Source of the DNA: SIG603 sp964369225
Lineage (GTDB): Bacteria; Bacillota; Clostridia; Oscillospirales; Acutalibacteraceae
Reading direction: 5' to 3'
NCBI GenBank assembly: GCA_964369225.1
Contig: CAYJER010000003.1
Location: forward strand, 53,449 to 117,448
Length of the DNA stretch: 64,000 bases
Of the stretch, positions 1 to 7,452 are shown piece by piece. The notes under the pieces are model-generated. The model worked only from the letters and a program-made list of their open reading frames with translations, was not told where the DNA came from and did not search any database. Positions within the stretch are counted from its first letter, which is position 1, and each line of letters opens with the position of its first letter. The position numbers were made by a program, and so were the translations under genes.

Positions 1-499
1 TAATTACTAAATAATCGTACTCTTTAATCTCTTCAAGCTCTTTTTTTGCGGTTACAAGGCGTTTAGCAATTGTAGCCTCGTCTTCTGTGCCTCTGTTTCT
101 AAGTCTATGCTCTAAAACTTCAAGAGATGGCGGAGCTATAAAAATGCTTACGCAGTCAGGTTTTAACCTTTTAATTTGTGCGCCACCTTGAACCTCAATT
201 TCAAGAACAACACTAATTCCATCTTCTATCGCCTTTTCTACTGGAGCTTTAGGAGTTCCATAATAATTATCGCAGTATGAAGCGTATTCAAGCATTTCAT
301 TATTCTCAATTAAATTCTCAAATTCTTCTTTACTTATAAAATGATAATGCACACCATTTTCTTCGCCTGGTCTTGCATTTCTTGTGGTTGCAGACACAGA
401 GTACTGCATGTTTTCTTCTGTCTTAAAAAGTTCTTTTAAGATTGTACCCTTTCCACCACCTGATGGCGATGAAACAACTATTAATAAACCTTTACTCAC
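1..499 (-). CDS. gmk: Guanylate kinase, 3' end outside window
   Basis: Phosphorylates GMP to GDP with ATP in the cytoplasm, an essential step of purine nucleotide synthesis. The translation begins SKGLLIVVSSPSGGGKGTI, with the P-loop as SPSGGGKGT, followed by SATTRNARPGEENGVHYHF, the GMP-binding region typical of the family. The start is a GTG at 499: a stop codon lies directly upstream in frame, and an AAGGGTG ribosome site sits about 7 bases before it. It overlaps the end of remA by 8 bp, so translation is probably coupled. The reading frame is still open at base 1 (..EYDYLVI), so roughly the last 35-40 residues of a normal 200-residue enzyme lie outside the window. The order yicC-remA-gmk is conserved in Bacillota. 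Confidence 0.95.
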   Translation of the reverse strand, partial: MSKGLLIVVSSPSGGGKGTILKELFKTEENMQYSVSATTRNARPGEENGVHYHFISKEEFENLIENNEMLEYASYCDNYYGTPKAPVEKAIEDGISVVLEIEVQGGAQIKRLKPDCVSIFIAPPSLEVLEHRLRNRGTEDEATIAKRLVTAKKELEEIKEYDYLVI

Positions 500-770
500 T
501 TAAATCACCCTTCCTTGTATTTTCTATTTCTTCATTTTCGCCAGAAAGTCTAGCAGAGATAACTTCAGGACTTAAAGACGAAATTATTACAAGATCGCTT
601 TCTGTAATTATTACAGCCTTTGTCTTTCTGCCTTGTGTTGCATCAATTAGCTGTGAATTTTCTTTAGCCACTTGTACAATTCTTTTTATTGGTGCTGACT
701 CTGGACTTACAACAGCTAAAATTTTATCAGCCGACACCATATTTCCAAAACCTATATTAACAAGTTTCAT
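492..770 (-). CDS. remA: Extracellular matrix regulator RemA (DUF370)
   Basis: Small DNA-binding protein of the RemA/YlzA family, which in Bacillus subtilis activates biofilm matrix and osmoprotection genes. The sequence MKLVNIGFGNMVSADKILAVVSPESAPIKR matches the family from its first residues, and the conserved SPESAPIKRI and DATxGRKTKAVI blocks are present. Two in-frame starts are possible: ATG at 770, which gives the usual N-terminus, and ATG at 785 (adding MTKLF), which lies inside the hairpin element. Neither has a normal ribosome site close by; the nearest good one (GAAAGGA) is at about 1058-1064, on the far side of an inserted palindrome. The small protein could be mistaken for RNA polymerase omega from its position beside gmk, but the sequence is RemA. 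Confidence 0.92.
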   Translation of the reverse strand: MKLVNIGFGNMVSADKILAVVSPESAPIKRIVQVAKENSQLIDATQGRKTKAVIITESDLVIISSLSPEVISARLSGENEEIENTRKGDLSE

Positions 771-1064
771 AAATAACTTTGTCATTTTTATAGCTTATAC
801 AGCAGTAAAAATTTAGGGTTTTCCCATAGCCTTAGAACTTAATTAAACTAAATTATTGATTGTAGGGGCGACCTGTGGTCGTCATAAAACTAGCAATTAT
901 TGCTAAACCCTCGGACGACCACAGGTCGCCCCTACTAAAAATTGTGCGTTTTAACGAATTAATGTTAAATCAAAAAATCCGCAAGGATTTTCACATAAAC
1001 TTTTCACTATTCATTTTTCACTTTTCACTAAGGCTTAAGGCTTCTTCCCATTGACTATCCTTTC
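771..1064 (-). repeat. GTCAC hairpin element before remA, split by a palindromic insertion
   Basis: In gene sense, the 5' part (1031-1064) reads GAAAGGATAGTCAATGGGAA. The 3' part (about 771-840) contains GGGAAAACCC and ends AAAAATGACAAAGTT just before remA. These two parts match the ends of the intact element at 7355-7422. About 190 bp (841-1030) separates them: a GC-rich palindrome plus a heptamer-like A/T module. The basal helix GTCA/TGAC could still form around the insertion. The element may be structural, regulatory or mobile; only the repeated sequence and pairing are seen directly. Confidence 0.6.
841..1030. mobile_element. Palindromic MITE-like unit, 'GACCTGTGGTC' arm type
   Basis: The long inverted repeat at 862-935 starts GTAGGGGCGACCTGTGGTCG and ends with its complement. 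Each arm is itself self-complementary (GACCTGTGGTC). It is followed by the flank GTGCGTTTTAACGAATT (944-960), a small hairpin AAATCCGCAAGGATTT (974-991) and a heptamer-like TTCACTATTCATTTTTCAC tract. The same order of parts recurs at 23800-24020 and 41480-41750. No ORF is inside, so if mobile it must be moved in trans. This accounts for the whole gap between remA and yicC. Confidence 0.65.
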
Positions 1065-1088
1065 TGTTAAATCTTTTAAATTAGCATC

Positions 1089-1967
1089 TTACTCAATATT
1101 TTGAATTTGTTCTCTAATTTTTTCAACTTCTGACTTCATATCAACTACTATATAAGCAATGTCAGAATTATTCGCTTTAGAACCTATAGTGTTAGCCTCT
1201 CTGTTCATCTCTTGAACTAAGAAATCCATTTTTCTACCAATGGCATTTTTAGCAGTAGCAAAACTTTTAAGCTGATTAACATGACTTCTAAGTCTTACTG
1301 TTTCTTCATCTACTGCAACTTTGTCGGCAAAAATAGCTGCCTCTAACAAAACTCTTTGTTCATCTATATTTCTATCTTGAAGAACTTCTTTAAGTCTATT
1401 CTCTAGTCTTAGTCTATATTCACTAACAGTTTCAGGTGAACGCTTTTCAACCTCTGTTACAAGTGAGATTATGTGGTCTGATCTTTGCATTATGTCTTGG
1501 AAAAGCTTTTCTCCCTCAACTTCTCTCATTTTTAGGAATGAGTCTACTGCCTTTTGAAGTACTGGTAACACACTCTCATACACAGTCTCTTCATCCTCTG
1601 GTTTTTTGTGTAATGAGAATAGCTCTGAATTTCTAGCCAACATTTCAAGATTTATTTCATCTTTAATGTCATATCTTTCTCTAATTGAGTTATAGGCATC
1701 AATATATGCCTTTGCTACAGAATGATTTACTGTAACCTCGACGTCGTTTTCCTCTAAGTTTTCTATGTGGACATACATATCAACCTTGCCTCTTGAAACT
1801 CTAGTTTGCAAGTAAGCCTTTAGTTTGTCTTCAAGAAAATTATATCCTCTTGAAATACGCAATGAGTATTCAAAAAATTTATGATTAACAGACTTAAGTT
1901 CTACAATAATACGTCTTCCGTTTACTGTATCCTCACTTCTGCCAAAGCCTGTCATGCTCTTTAACAC
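1089..1967 (-). CDS. yicC: YicC/YloC family endoribonuclease
   Basis: Member of the YicC/YloC family, recently shown in other bacteria to be an RNase and implicated in stress responses. The N-terminus MLKSMTGFGRSE is the family signature, and the C-terminal half carries the DUF1732 region (RLLLEAAIFADKVAVDEETVRLRSH-like, then the near-terminal VQEMNREANTIGSKANNSDIAYIVVDMKSEVEKIREQIQN). The GTG start at 1967 is chosen because it gives this N-terminus and follows an AAGAG site; the longer open frame to 2030 would begin upstream of the predicted promoter (2001-2030). It is the first gene of the yicC-remA-gmk operon. Confidence 0.93.
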   Translation of the reverse strand: MLKSMTGFGRSEDTVNGRRIIVELKSVNHKFFEYSLRISRGYNFLEDKLKAYLQTRVSRGKVDMYVHIENLEENDVEVTVNHSVAKAYIDAYNSIRERYDIKDEINLEMLARNSELFSLHKKPEDEETVYESVLPVLQKAVDSFLKMREVEGEKLFQDIMQRSDHIISLVTEVEKRSPETVSEYRLRLENRLKEVLQDRNIDEQRVLLEAAIFADKVAVDEETVRLRSHVNQLKSFATAKNAIGRKMDFLVQEMNREANTIGSKANNSDIAYIVVDMKSEVEKIREQIQNIE

Positions 1968-2000
1968 GGTATTCAACTCTTTTCTTAATATATTCAATAT

Positions 2001-2030
2001 ATTGTACCATATGTAAATTATAAAAAGCAA
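2001..2030 (-). promoter_or_regulatory. Sigma-A type promoter for yicC-remA-gmk
   Basis: On the minus strand, TTGCTT (2025-2030) and TACAAT (2001-2006) are separated by 18 bases, 34 bases upstream of the GTG start. The -35 box lies inside the arm of the hcp terminator hairpin. Confidence 0.55.
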
Positions 2031-2068
2031 TAAAAAATTACAATATTGTAACTTTTATTGCTTTTATA
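2020..2068 (-). terminator. Long hairpin terminator after hcp
   Basis: AAAAGCAATAAAA and TTTTATTGCTTTT flank a TTACAATATTGTAA core, making an almost perfect palindrome with T-runs on both sides. It follows the hcp stop codon by about 50 bases and shares bases with the yicC promoter. Confidence 0.7.
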
Positions 2069-2120
2069 ATTTTAATTATATTCTTAAATAGCTAGATTTT
2101 ATAAAATTATTTACATTGCA

Positions 2121-3713
2121 TTAGCCTAAAATCTTTTTTAAATCACTTTCTGGCGTACTAATAGGTGAGATATTATAATTTTCTACTAAAATTTTCAAAA
2201 CATTTTGCGACACAAACGCTGGAAGTGTTGGCCCTAAATAAATATTTTTTATACCTAAATGCAATAATGTCAACAAAATTGCCACAGCTTTTTGTTCATA
2301 CCACGATAAAACCATTGATAACGGCAACTCGTTTACAGAGCATCCGAAAACCTCTGAAAGTGCTACAGCTACTTTAATAGCAGAATATGCGTCATTACAT
2401 TGTCCCATATCCATAATTCGTGGCAAGCCGCCTATTTCTCCTAAATCTAAATCGTTAAATCTATATTTACCACAAGCGAGCGTTAAAATTATACTATCTT
2501 TTGGCGATTGTTTTACAAATTCGGTGTAGTAATTTCGACCAGCTGCAGCTCCGTCACAACCTCCAACTAAGAAAAAGTGTTTTATTTCTCCACTCTTAAC
2601 TAAATCTACAACCTTATCAGCAACCGATAAAACTGTACCGTGTGAAAAACCAGTAATTACAGTTTTGCCTCCATTTATTCCAGTCAGCTCTTCATCTTTG
2701 TCATAACCTTTACATTCAAGTGCCTTATTTATTATTGGTGTAAAATCTTTGTCGTCACCGATATGCACAAGTTCAGGATACGACACAACCGAAGTAGTAA
2801 AAACTCTATCTTTATAGCTTTCACGCACAGGCATTAGGCAGTTTGTTGTAAATAAAATTGGTGCTGGGATGTTGTGAAATTCACTTTGCTGACTTTGCCA
2901 AGCAGTTCCAAAGTTTCCTTTTAAATGTGGATACTCTTTTAACTTTGGGTACGCATGTGCAGGCAACATTTCACTATGCGTGTAAATGTTTATCCCCTTA
3001 TTTTTTGTTTGTTCAAGCAGTAGTTTTAAATCTAGTAAGTCATGTCCACTTACAACAATAAATGGTCCTTTTTCTATTGTTAACGATACAGTTGTTGGAG
3101 CTGGCATTCCATAACTTTCTGTGTTAGCTTTATCCAAAAGTTCCATACATTTTAGGTTAAACTCCCCTACTTCAAGAACAATTGGTAAGAGCTGATCTGT
3201 AGTGCTATCACCGCCTATGAAAAACAAGGCTTTGTATAAAAATTTGTTTATTTCATCATCCTGATAGCCTAAAACCATTGCGTGGTGTGCGTAAGCTGCC
3301 AAACCTCTAATTCCAAATAAAATCAGCGACTTAAGCGAACGAACATCTTCATCTGCTCCCCAAATTTTTGACATGTCAAAAGTTTTATCACTACCACAAG
3401 ACGATTCACAATTAACACATTCAGAAATAATTTTCTCTTTTTCACTGTTTATGGTTTCAATCATTTGAGTAAGAGTTTCGTTGTTGAAGTTTACATTAGT
3501 CACGGTAGTAAATAGTCCATCTATAACTATTTTCGCTGTGTTTTTAGTAGGAGAAGTATTCCCCCTTAAAGCGCACGCCAGATTAATTAATGCACCAGTT
3601 AACTCATCTTGTAAATTTGCATTATCAAATTTTTTACCGCATACACCCGACTTTCCTTCACAAGCTACATTGTGTGCCGTTTGTTGACATTGAAAACAAA
3701 ACATTTCTTTCAT
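2121..3713 (-). CDS. hcp: Hydroxylamine reductase / hybrid-cluster protein
   Basis: Hybrid-cluster protein, associated with nitric oxide and hydroxylamine detoxification in anaerobes. At 530 residues it is the normal length for the clostridial class. The N-terminal cluster cysteines are visible as Cys6, Cys9, Cys18 and Cys25 (CFQCQQTAHNVACEGKSGVCGK). Hybrid-cluster ligand blocks follow in order: SGHDLLDL, HSEMLPAHAYPKL, TTNCLMPV, VGGCDGAAAGRNYYTEF, LACGKYRFN and MGQCNDAYSA. A clean GGAGG ribosome site precedes the ATG. It is a single-gene unit with its own terminator; no HcpR-type regulator or Hcr reductase gene is adjacent. The upstream gap contains a palindromic repeat and no clear promoter I can defend. 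Confidence 0.96.
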   Translation of the reverse strand: MKEMFCFQCQQTAHNVACEGKSGVCGKKFDNANLQDELTGALINLACALRGNTSPTKNTAKIVIDGLFTTVTNVNFNNETLTQMIETINSEKEKIISECVNCESSCGSDKTFDMSKIWGADEDVRSLKSLILFGIRGLAAYAHHAMVLGYQDDEINKFLYKALFFIGGDSTTDQLLPIVLEVGEFNLKCMELLDKANTESYGMPAPTTVSLTIEKGPFIVVSGHDLLDLKLLLEQTKNKGINIYTHSEMLPAHAYPKLKEYPHLKGNFGTAWQSQQSEFHNIPAPILFTTNCLMPVRESYKDRVFTTSVVSYPELVHIGDDKDFTPIINKALECKGYDKDEELTGINGGKTVITGFSHGTVLSVADKVVDLVKSGEIKHFFLVGGCDGAAAGRNYYTEFVKQSPKDSIILTLACGKYRFNDLDLGEIGGLPRIMDMGQCNDAYSAIKVAVALSEVFGCSVNELPLSMVLSWYEQKAVAILLTLLHLGIKNIYLGPTLPAFVSQNVLKILVENYNISPISTPESDLKKILG

Positions 3714-4024
3714 TATATAACCTCCAATTTTTTTATTATTATGTGCTAATTTTATAAAATTAAACTATTTGTATAGAAGTAGCTAGAAAAGTAATGTCGG
3801 GGGCGGAGAACCCACACGTGACTCTTAGGAAAATTTAGCCATGTAGGGGCGGATATTATGTTGCATTAATTTATACATTTTGACAAAATAGTGTTTTTAT
3901 ATTTAGGTTTTTCAACAGTCTGAGGGGCGGTCACAATCGACCGCCCCCTACTATGATTTATGCATTATGACAATCACGTCACAGATTTATTTCATTTATA
4001 AAATATTAATAAAACAACTGCTAT
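3714..4024. repeat. Gene-free gap with degraded palindromic repeat
   Basis: Contains pieces of the GC-rich palindrome family: GGGGGCGGAGAACCC with CACGTGACTCTTAGG at 3799-3830, GTAGGGGCGGATATTATG at 3843, and a compact hairpin GGGGCGGTCACAATCGACCGCCCC at about 3924-3948. The pieces are out of register with each other, which suggests a decayed or rearranged copy. Nothing coding is seen here. Confidence 0.55.
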
Positions 4025-5875
4025 TTAAGAGAATAGCATATATAAGAGCACAACTATTAAGCCAACACCTGCAAACAACAAACCATATGAAAGGCTTGAT
4101 GATATCATTCTGCGTCTAATTGCAGACTGTGCCTCGAAGTCTAGCAAAGTATCAGCTAATGGTTTTTTAAGTTTTATATGCAGAAAAGCAAGTGAATGAT
4201 CTATGCTATTTCCAAGCTTGTAGCTGCTAGGAGTTCTGTCTTCTGGGTCTTTTTCTTTAAGCGCCTTAAACCCAAACATAAACAACATTTCTCCTATAAA
4301 ATCTGTCATGCGAGCAGTAACAGAAGAATAAATATCTAATAGTTTTATACTGAATTTATAAAGCCATTCGATTAGGTATTTGTCTAAGAAAACTGATACC
4401 CCATAGATTATAAAAGGTATGTCTTTTATTATAATTTGAGTATATATATTTTCTAAGCTAACTGCATTTGGTATAATTTGTTCTTTCTTCCTCTTTGAAA
4501 ATAAAGGCTTATACACAAACACATACAGCAGTATTCCAACAGAAATACTATATATTGCACCTTTTAAATTAATAAAACTAAAATAATTTATAGAGTCATG
4601 TAAAGGTTCTACTATCATAAAACCGCTTGCTATTTCAGCTAATTTATCTGTTACAAGGTTAGGCAACACACCGCCTACTACAATAGCCATAGAAACTATC
4701 AAAAGCACTGCACTACAAAAAGGAGAAATTTTTAACTTTTGATTGTTTTCAGGTTTTGCAAATAAGATAAACCCAAGCTTTAAAATATAACAAGTTGTAA
4801 GTCCACCAGAGAATATAAACAGATATTCAAACAGGCTATATACATTGTTGTGAGTTAGATGAATTTGCTCTACAATTCCTTCATGTAATAAAGTTTTGCT
4901 TACATATCCACTTAAAAGCGGAATACCCATAAGTCCGCCACCAGCTGTAATAAATGAAACTGCAAAAACTTTATTTTTTCTTGCCATGCCTTTAATTTTA
5001 CTAAAATCTGTAGAGCCTACATTCATAAAGGCTATTGCACAAAGAGTAAATAAAATTAACTTAAACGCTGAATGATTAACCATATGGATGACAATTCCAT
5101 TTGCAGAAACTGCCTGATGTTCAGTAAGCATTGCCTGTGTAGCTATACCAAAAATGATAAACCCTATTTGAGACATAGAAGAATATGCAATGGTTTTTTT
5201 CATATCACGACTAACAACGGCACAAAGTCCGCCCCATATCATTGTAAGGGTCGCAAACACCAATAGCACTTGTCCCCATTGTTCGTTCCCTAAAAATAGA
5301 CTGTTAGAAACTACAATTGCACCGAATACTCCAACCTTAGAAAGCACAGCAGAGAACACCGCTGTTTGTGGACTAGGACTATCAAAGTATGTTTTAGGCA
5401 ACCAAATATGCAGTGGATACATACCAGCTTTTGTACAAAAACCGACTAAGGCAAGCCCAGCTCCTACATAAAGCATTGTGGTATGTTCTACATTTAAAGA
5501 GCTAATCTCTGATATAACAAGTGTGCCTAATTCATTATTTAGAATAAACATACCCATAAGCATTACCATGCCGCTGATTACTGATACCGCTAAATATAGG
5601 TAAGAAGTCTTTAAACTCTCCTTTTTTTCGGTTAGCCAAAAATAAGAAGCAAAAGACATAATCTCAAAGAAAAAGAATAAGGTAAACAGGCTGTCCGATA
5701 AAAAGATACCCACTACAGCTAGAAAAGTAATTGCAATACTCACATAAAATCTTGCACTTATCTTTTCTCCTTTGAAATATGATTTAGAAAAAACACTAGT
5801 AAAAGCAAATACAATAATAGCTATAACAAGTTGAGTTATTCTAAAACCATCTATAGTAAAATAAAATAAATTCAT
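4025..5875 (-). CDS. ND5/MrpD-like antiporter subunit with long C-terminus
   Basis: Polytopic membrane protein of the proton-conducting NuoL/M/N-MrpA/D family, 616 residues, last gene of the Mrp-type operon. The core motif is seen as GFCTKAGMYPLHIWLPKTYFDSPSPQTAVFSAVLSKVGVFG, containing the conserved lysines and the PLHIWLP loop of transmembrane segments 7-8; AYSSMSQIGFI is the following conserved segment. Compared with the other three paralogues it has about 120 extra residues, including a charged cytoplasmic-looking stretch (KALKEKDPEDRTPSSYKLGN) and a final membrane helix. The ATG has an AGGAGG site, and the gene follows the previous one by 8 bp. Its precise role (proton, sodium or potassium path) cannot be told from sequence alone. 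Confidence 0.85.
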   Translation of the reverse strand: MNLFYFTIDGFRITQLVIAIIVFAFTSVFSKSYFKGEKISARFYVSIAITFLAVVGIFLSDSLFTLFFFFEIMSFASYFWLTEKKESLKTSYLYLAVSVISGMVMLMGMFILNNELGTLVISEISSLNVEHTTMLYVGAGLALVGFCTKAGMYPLHIWLPKTYFDSPSPQTAVFSAVLSKVGVFGAIVVSNSLFLGNEQWGQVLLVFATLTMIWGGLCAVVSRDMKKTIAYSSMSQIGFIIFGIATQAMLTEHQAVSANGIVIHMVNHSAFKLILFTLCAIAFMNVGSTDFSKIKGMARKNKVFAVSFITAGGGLMGIPLLSGYVSKTLLHEGIVEQIHLTHNNVYSLFEYLFIFSGGLTTCYILKLGFILFAKPENNQKLKISPFCSAVLLIVSMAIVVGGVLPNLVTDKLAEIASGFMIVEPLHDSINYFSFINLKGAIYSISVGILLYVFVYKPLFSKRKKEQIIPNAVSLENIYTQIIIKDIPFIIYGVSVFLDKYLIEWLYKFSIKLLDIYSSVTARMTDFIGEMLFMFGFKALKEKDPEDRTPSSYKLGNSIDHSLAFLHIKLKKPLADTLLDFEAQSAIRRRMISSSLSYGLLFAGVGLIVVLLYMLFS

Positions 5876-5883
5876 GTTGCCTC

Positions 5884-7350
5884 CTAAAATAGTCCGTAGG
5901 CTATGTTGCTAAGATATTCAATAACAGGTGTAGAATAAACACCCAATACTACAATCAATACTGTAAAAATTGAAATTGGTATTTTCATTAAAACACCAGG
6001 GTCTCTAGCATTAGATATATTTTTTACAGGTTCACAGAAGAAAGCCTTAACTGCTATTGATACAAGATATATAGCCACAAAAATAGAAGAACAGAAAAGC
6101 GCAAATATAGCTATATATGAAATTGTGTTAGCCTCTAATACGGCAGAATTAATCAATCTATACTTACTAATGAACCCGACAAGTCCCGGCATTCCCATAA
6201 GCGATAATGCCGAAATTGTAAAACATGTAAAAGTAAAAGGCATTTTTTTAGCTAGACCCGACAACTGATGCACATAATTCAGTTTTGCGTATTCCATAAC
6301 CGCACCTGCACAGAAAAAAGAGCTTATCTTCATTACAGCATGAAAGACCATATGTGCTAAAGCTGCCAATAAACCTAGCGGTGACATCATGCAAACACCT
6401 ACTAAAATATAAGAAAGGTTACTCATTGTAGAGTAGGCTAGTCTTCTTTTAAAGTGTTTTTCTCTGATAGCCATTATCGACGCATAAAGTATTGTAACAA
6501 CCGCTATGATCATCACAGTAGCTTGCGCCCACGTTCCGCTTAACATATCTATGCTAAACACATAATATGTCATTCTTATTATTACAAAAACTCCTGATTT
6601 TACAACCGCTACTGCATGTAACAAGGCTGTAACAGGTGTTGGCGCAACCGATGCCGACGGCAACCAACCATGAAGTGGAAAAATAGCCGCCTTTACTCCA
6701 AAACCTACAAACGCTAAAACATATACAACACATTCAATTGTTCTATCTAGTGATTGACTGTCTAGGTTTATAAATCCTCCATAGACAAACTCTGCATTTT
6801 GCCCCAAGACTAATATAAATATTATAGTTATAAAACCTATCGCCGCACCTGTAATAGAGTAATAAAGATATTTTCTTGAAGCCTTTACAGCTGCTCTTGT
6901 TTGAGTATGAAGAACTAAAGGTGTAGTTACCAAGGTTAAAAATTCATAGAACAAATACATAGTCAAGGCATTTGCTGATAATGCAATTCCAAGTGCAACA
7001 CCGTATGTACAGGTATATGCACCAAAAAACATGTTAAGCTTTTTATCATGTTTCATATATTCAAAGGCATACAGTGTAGCCAAAGGCCACATCACAGCCA
7101 TAATTCCAGCAAACACAGTGCCTAAACCATCTAGTTTAAGTTCAAAAGTTATGTTGTCTGCAATGCTTAAAATTTCGAGTGTGCCTTGTGGTCTTGCAAC
7201 AATCAACACAATTACAAAAATAGATGTTACTAGAGTAGAAAAAAATACATATATATTTCTAAATCTACTGCTTGATGGTCTAACAGCTAGTAGAAGTATT
7301 CCTGCTACAATTGGCATAAGAATTGGTATTAATAAAAAATATTCACTCAT
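5884..7350 (-). CDS. ND5/MrpA-like antiporter subunit
   Basis: Second-to-last large membrane subunit of the Mrp-type operon, about 488 residues with roughly 14 hydrophobic segments. The motif FGVKAAIFPLHGWLPSASVAPTPVTALLHAVAVVKSGVF is closest in style to MrpA/NuoL (PTPVTALLHAVAVVKAGVF). The family-typical RRLAYSTMSNLSYILVG follows. Two in-frame starts exist: ATG at 7350 (MSEYFLLIP) and ATG at 7365 (MTKSYMSEY), the latter within the hairpin element. Neither has a convincing ribosome site nearby; GAAAGGA lies at 7416-7422 on the other side of the hairpin. This is the same arrangement as at remA. Confidence 0.88.
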   Translation of the reverse strand: MSEYFLLIPILMPIVAGILLLAVRPSSSRFRNIYVFFSTLVTSIFVIVLIVARPQGTLEILSIADNITFELKLDGLGTVFAGIMAVMWPLATLYAFEYMKHDKKLNMFFGAYTCTYGVALGIALSANALTMYLFYEFLTLVTTPLVLHTQTRAAVKASRKYLYYSITGAAIGFITIIFILVLGQNAEFVYGGFINLDSQSLDRTIECVVYVLAFVGFGVKAAIFPLHGWLPSASVAPTPVTALLHAVAVVKSGVFVIIRMTYYVFSIDMLSGTWAQATVMIIAVVTILYASIMAIREKHFKRRLAYSTMSNLSYILVGVCMMSPLGLLAALAHMVFHAVMKISSFFCAGAVMEYAKLNYVHQLSGLAKKMPFTFTCFTISALSLMGMPGLVGFISKYRLINSAVLEANTISYIAIFALFCSSIFVAIYLVSIAVKAFFCEPVKNISNARDPGVLMKIPISIFTVLIVVLGVYSTPVIEYLSNIAYGLF

Positions 7351-7354
7351 ATAT

Positions 7355-7422
7355 GACTTCGTCATTTTTGCCGCCCATACAGCGATAAAAACTTAGGGTT
7401 TCTTCCCCGTGACTGTCCTTTC
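7355..7422 (-). repeat. GTCAC hairpin element, intact copy before antiporter gene
   Basis: In gene sense the element begins GAAAGGACAGTCACGGGGAA and ends GGGCGGCAAAAATGACGAAG followed by TC. The outer helix pairs GAC..GTCA with TGAC..GTC. Immediately after it come four bases and the ATG at 7350. If folded, the element would bring GAAAGGA within a few bases of that ATG. It is about 68 bp long and serves here as the reference copy for the family. Confidence 0.65.
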
Positions 7423-7452
7423 TCTTTTATTTTTCAAGATTTGTCTCTCTTC

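Noticed and set aside
492..785. RNA polymerase omega subunit (rpoZ) from its place next to gmk
   Set aside because: The sequence (VNIGFGNMVSADKI, SPESAPIKRI) is RemA/DUF370; rpoZ usually follows gmk, outside this window.
442..816. Plus-strand frame of 124 residues across remA
   Set aside because: It runs antisense to remA and through the start of gmk, has no ribosome site and no recognisable family; it is a shadow frame.
862..935. Palindromic units as CRISPR repeats
   Set aside because: They are scattered single units with no regular spacers and no cas genes.
7355..7422. GTCAC element as a known riboswitch
   Set aside because: It occurs before unrelated genes (remA, antiporter subunits, clpX, lon) and matches no riboswitch consensus I know; a shared ligand is unlikely.
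7355..7422. GTCAC element as a self-cleaving ribozyme
   Set aside because: No hammerhead core (CUGAUGA..GAAAC) or other ribozyme signature could be found.
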